Positions 1 to 6,083 are shown, counted from the first letter of the stretch. The stretch: 6,600 nt of DNA from Methanocorpusculum sp. (GCA_029987045.1 DALTWN010000053.1:1-6600); one strand, 5' to 3'. Made by a program: numbers and translations. The notes: generated by a model not told the origin, from the letters alone.

Positions 1-846
1 TCGTATCTTTCCGTCGAAGGACGGGCGGGAATCGTGCGGGAAATCCCGAAGACCGCAGACAACCATATCACGGCAGAAGCTGCGGCACAGCGTATCGAGG
101 ATGTCACCCGCGAATTCGGCCGTGCACCGAAACTGCTCTATATCGACCAGGTCGACTACCAGTTCGGTAACATCCACGACGTGAAAGGTATCGCAAAAGT
201 CGCTCACCAGTACGACATTCCGGTCCTCTGCAACGGTGTGTATACCGTCGGTATCATGCCGGTGAACGGCAAGGACCTGGGCGTCGATTTCATCGTCGGT
301 TCCGGTCACAAGAGCATGGCAGCACCTGCACCGTCGGGAATTCTTGCCGCGACCGAAGAGCGGGCGGAAGAAGTATTCAGGACCACCAAAACCAGCGGCG
401 ATCTGACCGGCCGTACGTTCGGTATCAAGGAAGTCGGTATTCTCGGCTGTTCCCTGATGGGCGCTCCGATCGTCGGTCTGCTTGCCTCGTTCCCGACCGT
501 TCGTGAACGTGTCAACCATTTCGATGCGGAACTCGAAAACAGCAAACTCATCGTCGATGCGCTCAAGTCCATCGAAGGGACCAAGATCCTCTCCGAATAC
601 CCGCGCCGCCACACGCTCACCCGTGTCGATACCACCGACTCGTTCGATGTCGTTGCACAGACACACAAGAAACGCGGATTCTTCTTATCCAGCGCTCTTT
701 CGAAGAAAGGGATCACCGGTATCATTCCGGGAGCGACCAGGGTCTGGAAATTCAATACCTACGGCATGACCCGTGCACAGGCCGAATACGTCGCGGCTAC
801 CTATCTGGAAATCGCCGAAACCAACGGCATGACCGTCAACAAATAA
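1..846 (+). CDS. pscS: O-phosphoseryl-tRNA:Cys-tRNA synthase (SepCysS), 5'-truncated by window edge
   Basis: This PLP enzyme converts O-phosphoseryl-tRNA(Cys), made by SepRS, to Cys-tRNA(Cys) with a sulfur donor. It is the second step of indirect cysteine synthesis in methanogens. The frame is open from base 1, so the GTG at 34 is internal and the true start, with the N-terminal cysteines of the family, lies upstream. Counting from the GTG at 34, residues 35-50 carry a fold-type I aspartate segment (LLYIDQVDYQFGN), residues 89-94 carry GSGHKS, whose lysine (codon 310-312) is the expected PLP Schiff-base residue, and GILGCSLMGAP contains Cys139, possibly the conserved third cysteine. The family identity is recognised from these motifs and the overall sequence. 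The C-terminus appears complete (TAA 844-846). The next gene starts 13 bases later, suggesting co-transcription, although a T-tract lies between them. Other cysteine-desulfurase-like PLP enzymes are less likely. Confidence 0.9.
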   Translation, partial: SYLSVEGRAGIVREIPKTADNHITAEAAAQRIEDVTREFGRAPKLLYIDQVDYQFGNIHDVKGIAKVAHQYDIPVLCNGVYTVGIMPVNGKDLGVDFIVGSGHKSMAAPAPSGILAATEERAEEVFRTTKTSGDLTGRTFGIKEVGILGCSLMGAPIVGLLASFPTVRERVNHFDAELENSKLIVDALKSIEGTKILSEYPRRHTLTRVDTTDSFDVVAQTHKKRGFFLSSALSKKGITGIIPGATRVWKFNTYGMTRAQAEYVAATYLEIAETNGMTVNK

Positions 847-849
847 TCA

Positions 850-856
850 TTTTTTT
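850..856 (+). other. T7 tract between SepCysS and the radical SAM gene
   Basis: Seven consecutive T residues lie in the 13-base gap between the SepCysS stop and the radical SAM start. Archaeal RNA polymerase can terminate at T-tracts, so this may reduce read-through. No G-rich Shine-Dalgarno site is present in the gap. Whether it terminates is not determinable from sequence. Confidence 0.35.
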
Positions 857-859
857 CAA

Positions 860-1969
860 ATGTTCTACCATCTCACCGTAACCGACGACTGCAATCTCTG
901 CTGTTCCTACTGCAGAGCGAAGATGTTCGATGAAGAAGACGAACCGGGAGGAGATCCCGGTACCATCGACGAATCATTGACCGAGAACTTTTCAGCGTCG
1001 CTTCCGGATCTGTATGCGTTCCTTGCAAAAGACCGGAATGCCGTACTGACATTCATCGGCGGCGAACCGCTGATGTGTCCGGAATTCGTCAAGACCGTGA
1101 TGGACAATGCGCCGGTCAAACGGTTCATGATCCAGACCAACGGCACTAAGCTTCTCGATCTTTCTGCTCCCTATAGAAACCGGTTCGAAACCATTCTCAT
1201 CTCGATCGACGGCGACCGGACCCTGACCGACGGACACCGGGGAGACGGTATCTACGATACGGTGACCACGACCGCGAAAACGCTTCGGGAAACCGGGTTC
1301 ACCGGCGAACTGATCGCCCGGATGACCGTGGCGGAAGATACCGATATCTATGCCGCGGTCACTCATCTTGCCGACCTGAAACTGTTCAGTTCCATCCACT
1401 GGCAGATGGATGCCGATTTCACCGGCGACCATTCGCGCCGGCAGTTTGCGACCTGGGCCAGATCCTACAACGAAGGAATCAGAAGACTGGTGCAGGAATG
1501 GGTGGGACGGATCCGGAAAACCGGCGTGGTTCCGAAATGGTATCCGTTCCTTTCCACGACCGAGGATCTCCTGCGAGGAACGTCCAGCAGACTCCGGTGC
1601 GGATCGGGATATGTCAACTACAGCATCATGACCAACGGCAAGATCGCACCGTGTCCCATCATGGTCGGCATGGCCGACTACTATGCAGGCGATATCCGGA
1701 CCGCCGACCCGAACAATCTGCCGGAGATTCCGATCGGAGAACCCTGTCTTTCCTGCGACATCTACGGATTCTGCGGCGGACGGTGTCTGTATTCGAACAT
1801 CGTACGGCCATGGGACGATGCATACACCGAAGTCTGTGCAACGGTCCGCAATCTCCATGACGCACTGGTCGCAGTCGTTCCCGACCTGATGAAGATGATC
1901 GCGGACGGCATCATTACCATGAACAGTTTCGCTCATACCCGCTACAACGGCTGTGAAATAATTCCATGA
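860..1969 (+). CDS. Radical SAM/SPASM protein, presumed peptide-modifying enzyme
   Basis: This 369-residue cytosolic iron-sulfur enzyme is predicted to bind one SAM-cleaving [4Fe-4S] cluster through C11, C15 and C18 (CX3CX2C). GGEP at 67-70 is the usual SAM-contacting motif. The C-terminal half has a complete SPASM cysteine pattern: C247-X12-G-X4-C265, then C296-X2-C299-X5-C305-X3-C309, then C326, which suggests auxiliary clusters. SPASM enzymes typically modify ribosomally made peptides or proteins. The MFYHLTVTDDCNLCCSYC opening resembles archaeal families named as putative peptide-modifying enzymes (Mhun_1560 and AF0577 types); the exact family is recalled, not searched. An acidic stretch (DEEDE, 24-28) follows the cluster motif. 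The ATG at 860 fits the usual distance to the first cysteine but has no Shine-Dalgarno site. The stop overlaps the start of the permease gene by four bases. The substrate is unknown and no Cys-rich peptide gene is visible nearby. Confidence 0.87.
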   Translation: MFYHLTVTDDCNLCCSYCRAKMFDEEDEPGGDPGTIDESLTENFSASLPDLYAFLAKDRNAVLTFIGGEPLMCPEFVKTVMDNAPVKRFMIQTNGTKLLDLSAPYRNRFETILISIDGDRTLTDGHRGDGIYDTVTTTAKTLRETGFTGELIARMTVAEDTDIYAAVTHLADLKLFSSIHWQMDADFTGDHSRRQFATWARSYNEGIRRLVQEWVGRIRKTGVVPKWYPFLSTTEDLLRGTSSRLRCGSGYVNYSIMTNGKIAPCPIMVGMADYYAGDIRTADPNNLPEIPIGEPCLSCDIYGFCGGRCLYSNIVRPWDDAYTEVCATVRNLHDALVAVVPDLMKMIADGIITMNSFAHTRYNGCEIIP

Positions 1970-2769
1970 TCGATATCCTGACCGTCGAACCCTGGGTTGT
2001 CGTCGTCCTGGTAGCTGCAGGTATCTTCGCCGGTCTGATGTCCGGACTGCTCGGTGTCGGCGGCGGACTCATCTTCGGACCGGTCGGCTATTTCATTCTG
2101 ACCGCACTCGGGTATCCGAACGATACCGCACTGCTTACCGCATTCGGCGTGAGTCTTGCTGCGGCATTTCCGACCGTTCTTACCGGAGCGATCACCCATT
2201 CCCGGAAAGGAAACGTCGCCTGGAAATGTGCGATCGTCATGGGTATCTGCGGAATGGTACTGGGATTCGTCGGCGGATGGGTGGCATCCGTCATGCCGAT
2301 ACGTATCCTCACTATCATCTTCGCCGTCGTCCTCATTCTCGGCGGACTCAAACTCATGATGAAACTGCCGGCAGGAACCCGGGAGAGCATGCCTGCTCCC
2401 ATGTCCGGTGCAATCGGTGCGGCCGGCGGATTCTTTTCCGGACTGCTCGGCGTGGGCGGTGGAATCATTCTTGTTCCGCTCATGACGATGGTCGGAAAAT
2501 TCACGATGACCCGTGCGGCGGCAACGTCTGCTGCAGCCATCGTGTTCATCACCATCGGCGGCCTGGTCGAATACCTGATCCAGGGCTATTTCGACTGGTT
2601 CATCTGGCTCATTCTGACCGTGACCGCGGTTCCGTGTGCGTATCTTTCGGCGGCGAAGATTTCCGGCAAGGTATCTGACAGATGGCTGAGAATCCTGTTC
2701 TGTATCCTGATGATCGTCGTCGCATGCAAGATGCTCGGTCTCTTCGACTGGATCGGCAGTCTCTTCTAA
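1966..2769 (+). CDS. TauE/SafE-family (DUF81) membrane permease
   Basis: This 267-residue integral membrane protein belongs to the TauE/SafE family, whose characterised members move sulfite, sulfoacetate, thiosulfate or other small sulfur-containing or organic anions. The family signature appears twice, marking the two inverted-repeat halves: SGLLGVGGGLIFGP near residues 26-39 and SGLLGVGGGIILVP near 158-171. About eight hydrophobic segments can be drawn (roughly 10-26, 32-50, 56-76, 88-109, 114-131, 148-175, 186-230 as two, and 241-262). A short charged loop (about 132-145) separates the halves. Length is normal for the family. The start is fixed by the ATGA overlap with the radical SAM stop, implying translational coupling, as there is no Shine-Dalgarno site. 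The substrate cannot be read from sequence. A sulfur anion would fit the upstream SepCysS gene, but this is inference from context. Confidence 0.88.
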   Translation: MIDILTVEPWVVVVLVAAGIFAGLMSGLLGVGGGLIFGPVGYFILTALGYPNDTALLTAFGVSLAAAFPTVLTGAITHSRKGNVAWKCAIVMGICGMVLGFVGGWVASVMPIRILTIIFAVVLILGGLKLMMKLPAGTRESMPAPMSGAIGAAGGFFSGLLGVGGGIILVPLMTMVGKFTMTRAAATSAAAIVFITIGGLVEYLIQGYFDWFIWLILTVTAVPCAYLSAAKISGKVSDRWLRILFCILMIVVACKMLGLFDWIGSLF

Positions 2770-2771
2770 AA

Positions 2772-2788
2772 AAGGGAGCAAAACCCTT
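2772..2788 (+). terminator. Weak hairpin after the permease gene
   Basis: AAGGG (2772-2776) can pair with CCCTT (2784-2788) across a 7-base loop, starting two bases after the permease stop, and is followed by a pyrimidine-rich stretch (2787-2795). The T-run is short. An alternative hairpin uses CTCT 2789-2792 with AGAG 2796-2799. This could end the three-gene unit, but the signal is weak. Confidence 0.35.
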
Positions 2789-2812
2789 CTCTTCCAGAGG
2801 GGTGAGTGATTG

Positions 2813-2820
2813 ATTATATA
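2813..2820 (+). promoter_or_regulatory. Candidate archaeal TATA box
   Basis: ATTATATA lies in an AT-rich stretch within an otherwise GC-richer region. By the usual archaeal spacing of 25-27 bases, transcription would start near 2842-2846, just upstream of the stem-loop at 2862-2897. The product would be either a small RNA or a leader of about 210 bases for the decarboxylase gene. No clear BRE is assigned. Confidence 0.4.
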
Positions 2821-2829
2821 CTCGAGCAT

Positions 2830-2843
2830 CGTATTATAATACG
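2830..2843. repeat. 14-bp perfect palindrome
   Basis: CGTATTATAATACG is a perfect inverted repeat with no spacer. It lies between the candidate TATA box and the predicted transcription start, a suitable place for a dimeric repressor operator. It is AT-rich in the centre, so it could be chance. Function is not known. Confidence 0.45.
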
Positions 2844-2861
2844 TAACAATGGAACAAGGCG

Positions 2862-2897
2862 GTCGGTTGATGGAGTAACTAACCATCGCGAACCGAC
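2862..2897 (+). other. Strong stem-loop: possible small RNA or leader element
   Basis: GTCGGTT (2862-2868) pairs perfectly with AACCGAC (2891-2897), and GATGG (2869-2873) pairs with CCATC (2883-2887). This gives 12 base pairs with one GCG bulge and a 9-base loop. A second arm, ACTCCATC (2928-2935), is the exact reverse complement of GATGGAGT (2869-2876) and would compete with the upper stem. The stem-loop is about 18 bases downstream of the start predicted from the TATA-like box. A T5 run at 2967-2971 could end a short RNA of about 125 bases. A 9-codon micro-ORF (2849-2878) overlaps the first arm. I do not recognise a known RNA family. Confidence 0.5.
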
Positions 2898-2947
2898 TCA
2901 CCTCCGTTACCCTTTTCTGATACATTCACTCCATCTGATAGTTGTAG

Positions 2948-2971
2948 ACAGATATCTTGACTGTTATTTTT
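2948..2971 (+). terminator. Weak hairpin plus T-run, possible end of a short RNA
   Basis: ACAG (2948-2951) can pair with CTGT (2961-2964), and the sequence then runs TATTTTT (2965-2971). The stem is only four base pairs, so the T5 run carries most of the signal. If active, it separates the stem-loop RNA from the decarboxylase gene. Confidence 0.25.
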
Positions 2972-2980
2972 CCTAATTCA

Positions 2981-2987
2981 CATAAAA
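2981..2987 (+). promoter_or_regulatory. Possible TATA-like element for the decarboxylase gene
   Basis: CATAAAA in an AT-rich patch would place a transcription start near 3010 and give a leader of about 45 bases. A small hairpin (CGTCG 2988-2992 with CGACG 3008-3012) sits next to the predicted start. The match to the archaeal consensus is poor, so this is tentative. Confidence 0.2.
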
Positions 2988-3055
2988 CGTCGAAGATCCT
3001 GAAAAAGCGACGCCAACACCCTTATCCCCGTATCCGTTCAACACTATGATACGCT

Positions 3056-4474
3056 ATGACCGAAACGCCTATTCTTTCCTTTCTGATCGACCATGCAGAC
3101 AAACATCCGGTATCGTTCCATATGCCGGGGCATAAAGGATCCGCAATCTACCGGAAATACGGATACACCGAATTCCTCGACAAGATCATGGACTGCGATA
3201 TCACCGAGATCATCGGCGCAGACAATCTGTATCAGACCGAAGGTATCCTGAAACAGGCGCAGGAAGAATACGCAAAACTCTACAATGTCAAACGTGCCTA
3301 TCTGCTCATCAACGGCACGAGCGGCGGACTGATTGCCGCCATTCTTGCAAGCGTTCCCAAAGGCGGAAAGATCATTCTTGCCCGCAACTGTCACAAGGCG
3401 ATCTATAATGCACTGGTCCTCGGCGACATCAGACCGGTCTACGCATATCCGGAAATGATCGAAGAGTATGGTGTTTCCGGCGAAATATCGGTATCCGAGA
3501 TCAAACGGTGCCTGCAGGAAAACCCCGATGCATCGGCGGTCATTCTGCCGTCGCCGAACTATTACGGAATATGTTCTGATATCGCGGCGATCGCGAAGAT
3601 CGTGCACGATGCAGGAAAGATCCTGATCGTCGACCAGGCACACGGCGCTCATCTGAAATTCTTCAGCGACTGCGGATACGATCTGCCGAAATCCGCAGAA
3701 GAATGCGGCGCCGATTTCACCGTGAACTCGATCCACAAGACCCTTGCTTCGTTCACCCAAAGTGCATTGCTGACGTACAATACCGACAGAGTCGACCGCT
3801 ATGTGCTGGAAGACAAACTGCAGATGATCATGTCGACGTCGCCGTCGTATCTGCTGATGGCATCGCTCGATATCAATGCGGATATCCTCAAGCACCACAA
3901 ACAGGAATCCATCGGTGCCTGGTATGAAGCGGTCCGCTATTTCTACGACGAAGCGGCAAAAATCAACGGACTGAACGTCATCCGGACACCGTCGCTCGAT
4001 ATCACCAAGATCAATCTCGACATGAGCGCCTACGGTCTGACCGGTTCCGAGCTGGAACAGATTCTCCTGAAAGAAGGCATCTATGCGGAACTGACGACCG
4101 GAAACATTCTCATGTGCATGACCGGTATCGGCAACACGAAGGAGGATATGGACAGAACCCTGGCTGTCCTGCGCAACCTTGCCGCGACACGGCCCTATAA
4201 CCCGAAAGAGAAGACCGCGACCCCTGCCGTTCTCGATGCACGGTTCGAACTCTGCGGTGTTCCGCAGAAAAAAGAACGGGTACCGCTCGAACAGGGGGCA
4301 GGCAGGATCTGTGCACAGTCCATCATCCCGTATCCGCCGGGAATTCCGTTCATCTGTCCGGGCGAACGGATAACGGACGAAGTCATCACCTACATCAGAC
4401 AGCTCCGGAACGCCGGCGAAAAAGTCATCGGGGTCAATGCCGAAGGTGAAATCACCATCGGCTGCGACGAGTAG
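3056..4474 (+). CDS. Orn/Lys/Arg-type PLP decarboxylase (compact form)
   Basis: This 472-residue cytosolic enzyme of PLP fold-type I is predicted to decarboxylate a basic amino acid to a diamine or agmatine. HMPGHKG at 22-28 is the family hallmark. Further motifs are NGTSGG at 86-91 (cofactor phosphate region), RNCHKA at 110-115, DQAHGAH at 193-199 (Asp to the pyridine nitrogen, His stacking), and SIHK at 225-228 with K228 as the expected Schiff-base lysine. The C-terminal segment IIPYPPGIPFICPGE (423-437) is also typical. It is close in size to the short Bacillus SpeA/YaaO type and lacks the long wing-domain form of the inducible E. coli enzymes. The ATG at 3056 places the hallmark at the normal distance. 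An out-of-frame ATG lies at 3046, and there is no Shine-Dalgarno site. Substrate choice (Arg, Lys, Orn or a shorter diamino acid) cannot be read. The EctB-like neighbour suggests diaminobutyrate as one possibility. Confidence 0.87.
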   Translation: MTETPILSFLIDHADKHPVSFHMPGHKGSAIYRKYGYTEFLDKIMDCDITEIIGADNLYQTEGILKQAQEEYAKLYNVKRAYLLINGTSGGLIAAILASVPKGGKIILARNCHKAIYNALVLGDIRPVYAYPEMIEEYGVSGEISVSEIKRCLQENPDASAVILPSPNYYGICSDIAAIAKIVHDAGKILIVDQAHGAHLKFFSDCGYDLPKSAEECGADFTVNSIHKTLASFTQSALLTYNTDRVDRYVLEDKLQMIMSTSPSYLLMASLDINADILKHHKQESIGAWYEAVRYFYDEAAKINGLNVIRTPSLDITKINLDMSAYGLTGSELEQILLKEGIYAELTTGNILMCMTGIGNTKEDMDRTLAVLRNLAATRPYNPKEKTATPAVLDARFELCGVPQKKERVPLEQGAGRICAQSIIPYPPGIPFICPGERITDEVITYIRQLRNAGEKVIGVNAEGEITIGCDE

Positions 4475-4496
4475 ACTTGGTATCTGCGCGTATCTT

Positions 4497-4518
4497 CCGG
4501 GGCATACCCCCCGGTTTT
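4497..4518 (+). terminator. GC-rich hairpin plus T4 after the decarboxylase gene
   Basis: CCGGGG (4497-4502) pairs perfectly with CCCCGG (4509-4514) around a 6-base loop and is followed directly by TTTT (4515-4518). It lies 22 bases after the decarboxylase stop, as expected for an intrinsic-style terminator. It suggests that the aminotransferase gene is transcribed mainly from its own promoter. Confidence 0.6.
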
Positions 4519-4588
4519 GACGGGTGAAAACCCCATCTAACCCCCCTGGGGGCACGAATGGTCAATCGGCGGCAGGAAGGGGGTTTTT
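4513..4588 (+). other. C/G-run region with competing stems
   Basis: GGTTTT (4513-4518) can pair with AAAACC (4527-4532). AAAACCCC (4527-4534) can instead pair with GGGGTTTT (4580-4587), and AACCCCC (4539-4545) can pair with GGGGGTT (4579-4585), ending in a T5 run. CCCC and GGGG runs at 4541-4552 form a further local fold. These pairings exclude one another. The region may be a tandem terminator, an independent small RNA or a regulatory leader; no known RNA family is recognised. Confidence 0.4.
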
Positions 4589-4637
4589 GAAGTCCGTAAA
4601 TTTCATCCGGATTGCAAAAATTCCCGCTATAACCGGC

Positions 4638-4646
4638 TATTTTAAA
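4638..4646 (+). promoter_or_regulatory. Candidate distal TATA box for the aminotransferase gene
   Basis: TATTTTAAA would place a start near 4668-4672, giving a leader of about 95-100 bases. That leader would hold the dyad at 4675-4687, the hairpin at 4697-4717 and the Shine-Dalgarno site. This promoter fits the presence of that ribosome binding site better than the nearer TATA box does. Confidence 0.35.
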
Positions 4647-4674
4647 GGGACAGGTTTAAGTCATGAGGGGGGTA

Positions 4675-4687
4675 ATCATGTTATGAT
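4675..4687. repeat. Short dyad ATCAT-N3-ATGAT
   Basis: Two 5-base arms form an inverted repeat with a 3-base centre just downstream of the start predicted from the distal TATA box. The position suits an operator. The short arms mean chance is quite possible. Confidence 0.3.
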
Positions 4688-4696
4688 AGTCTCCTA

Positions 4697-4717
4697 CCCG
4701 CCGCTGTATGATGCGGG
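4697..4717 (+). other. Leader hairpin upstream of the aminotransferase gene
   Basis: CCCGC (4697-4701) pairs with GCGGG (4713-4717) across an 11-base loop. A shifted pairing of CCGC (4701-4704) with GCGG (4713-4716) is also possible. It lies about 50 bases before the start codon. No known motif is recognised. Confidence 0.3.
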
Positions 4718-4734
4718 GCAAAGATTTTCCGTAC

Positions 4735-4740
4735 TATATA
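4735..4740 (+). promoter_or_regulatory. Candidate proximal TATA box for the aminotransferase gene
   Basis: TATATA within ACTATATACTATCC is a good archaeal TATA match. It would place transcription near 4761-4767, yielding a nearly leaderless mRNA that starts after the Shine-Dalgarno site. The two signals are therefore hard to use together. Confidence 0.35.
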
Positions 4741-4753
4741 CTATCCGACAACA

Positions 4754-4760
4754 AGGGGTG
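4754..4760 (+). promoter_or_regulatory. Ribosome binding site fixing the aminotransferase start
   Basis: AGGGGTG lies six bases before the ATG at 4767 and matches the archaeal GGAGGTG consensus except for one internal base. It is the only convincing Shine-Dalgarno site seen before a + strand gene here. It favours 4767 over the in-frame upstream ATG at 4524. Confidence 0.65.
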
Positions 4761-4766
4761 TGTATT

Positions 4767-6062
4767 ATGGGTCTTAAAGAAGAAAAAACAGGAAACACTG
4801 ATACATCGTTGTTCGAGACATACGAAAGCAACGTACGCTCGTACTGCAGAAAATACCCGGTCGTCTTCACGAAAGCGAAAGGCTCCCTGCTCTACGACCA
4901 GAACAATACCGAATACATCGACTTCCTCTGCGGCGCCGGTGCGTTGAACTTCGGTCACAACAACGAAGCGATCAAACAGAAAGTAATCGAGTACCTTGAA
5001 AACGACGGCATGGTCCACGGACTCGACCTCTACTCGAAAGCCAAGGCGGAATTCATCCAGACGCTCGAAGAGCGTATCCTCAAACCCCGCGGACTCAACT
5101 ACAAGGTCATGTTCCCGGGACCGGCAGGAACGCTTGCGGTCGAAGCCGGTCTGAAGGTCGCACGCAAAGCTACCGGACGGTCCAATGTCTTTGCCCTCAT
5201 GGGTGGATTCCACGGCATGTCCATCGGCGCACTCGAAGCGACCAGCGAAGAACTGGCACGCAAGGCAAGCGGTGTCGTTCTCGGCAATGTCACGAGAATC
5301 CCGCACCCGCTGGACAACCCGAACTTCGATACCATCGCCTACATGGAAATGCTGCTGTCCAACGACCACAGCGGTGTCGAAAAACCGGCGGCAATCCTCG
5401 TCGAGACCGTCCAGGGAGAAGGCGGTATCAATATCCTGCCGGCAGAATGGCTGCAGGCTGTCCGCAAACTCTGCGACAAATACGGTGTTCTTCTGATCTG
5501 CGATGAAATCCAGGCAGGATGCGGCAGAACCGGACCGTTCTTCTCGTTCGAGATGTCCGGTATCGTTCCGGATATCGTGTTCATGGCAAAATCCATCGGC
5601 GGTATCGGCATGCCGCTTGCAATCACGCTGCTCAAGCCGGAATACGATGTCCTGAGCCCGGGAGAACACAACGGTACGTTCAGAGGATTCAACCTCGCCT
5701 TCGTCGCCGGAAAAGCTGCTCTCGACATGTTCATCGATGAGAACATGGAACAGGAAACCAAGAGAAAAGAGGAACTGGTCCGCAGATTCTTCGACGAAAA
5801 GATTCCGCAGCTTTCCGGCAAGAACATCACCGCCCGCGGTCTCGGTGTCATGTGGGGTATCGATTTCGGCGCATACCCGGCAAAACTCGCATTCAATATC
5901 CGCAAGATCTGTTTCGACCACGGTGTCATCCTTGAACTCTGCGGCAGAGAGGATACCGTTGTCAAGATCATGGCTGCATGCACCATCCCGGACGACGTCC
6001 TGCTCAAGGGCCTGAACATTGTCTTCGACGCCATGAAACAGGCAATGGCAGAATTCAACTAA
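4767..6062 (+). CDS. EctB-type diaminobutyrate--2-oxoglutarate aminotransferase
   Basis: This 431-residue class III PLP aminotransferase is predicted to interconvert L-aspartate semialdehyde plus an amino donor with L-2,4-diaminobutyrate. Family motifs in order are NFGHNNEAI (61-69), GTLAVEAGLKVARKATGR (121-138), GGFHG (146-150), ETVQGEGG (213-220), DEIQAGCGRTG (246-256), MAKSIGG (273-279) with K275 as the PLP lysine, and EHNGTFRGFNLAF (300-312). The last of these is especially characteristic of EctB. Length is typical. The open frame extends upstream to 4524, but that 81-residue extension has no family resemblance and crosses structured GC-run DNA, so the ATG at 4767 with its Shine-Dalgarno site is chosen. 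EctB normally sits with ectA and ectC for ectoine synthesis; neither is adjacent. Diaminobutyrate could instead feed 1,3-diaminopropane or another product. The decarboxylase gene upstream is separated by a likely terminator, so co-regulation is uncertain. A related omega-aminotransferase activity is a lesser alternative. Confidence 0.85.
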   Translation: MGLKEEKTGNTDTSLFETYESNVRSYCRKYPVVFTKAKGSLLYDQNNTEYIDFLCGAGALNFGHNNEAIKQKVIEYLENDGMVHGLDLYSKAKAEFIQTLEERILKPRGLNYKVMFPGPAGTLAVEAGLKVARKATGRSNVFALMGGFHGMSIGALEATSEELARKASGVVLGNVTRIPHPLDNPNFDTIAYMEMLLSNDHSGVEKPAAILVETVQGEGGINILPAEWLQAVRKLCDKYGVLLICDEIQAGCGRTGPFFSFEMSGIVPDIVFMAKSIGGIGMPLAITLLKPEYDVLSPGEHNGTFRGFNLAFVAGKAALDMFIDENMEQETKRKEELVRRFFDEKIPQLSGKNITARGLGVMWGIDFGAYPAKLAFNIRKICFDHGVILELCGREDTVVKIMAACTIPDDVLLKGLNIVFDAMKQAMAEFN

Positions 6063-6083
6063 TTTTCTTCTTTCTTTTTTTTT
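6063..6083 (+). terminator. 21-base pyrimidine tract with T9
   Basis: Immediately after the aminotransferase stop comes an uninterrupted run of T and C ending in nine T residues. This is the form of archaeal T-tract termination signals, which do not need a hairpin. It ends two bases before the next ATG, so termination here would occur at the very start of the following gene. Confidence 0.55.

Noticed and set aside
34..36. GTG as the start of the SepCysS gene
   Set aside because: The frame is open to base 1, and a start here would lose the N-terminal part of the fold, so the gene is cut by the window edge.
1966..2769. Gene duplication or tandem repeat inside the permease gene
   Set aside because: The repeated SGLLGVGGG motif is the normal two-fold internal symmetry of TauE/SafE proteins, not a recent duplication.
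2849..2878. Nine-codon micro-ORF as a regulatory leader peptide
   Set aside because: It has no Shine-Dalgarno site and no run of regulatory codons, and it overlaps the first arm of the stem-loop; too short to support by itself.
4497..4583. G-quadruplex in the G/C-run region
   Set aside because: The + strand G-tracts are separated by loops of about 19-26 bases, and the minus strand has only three good G-tracts with one long loop, so a stable canonical quadruplex is not supported.
4524..4766. In-frame upstream extension of the aminotransferase gene from the ATG at 4524
   Set aside because: It would add 81 residues without EctB similarity, crosses hairpins and G/C runs, and the ATG at 4767 has a good Shine-Dalgarno site and gives the family's usual length.
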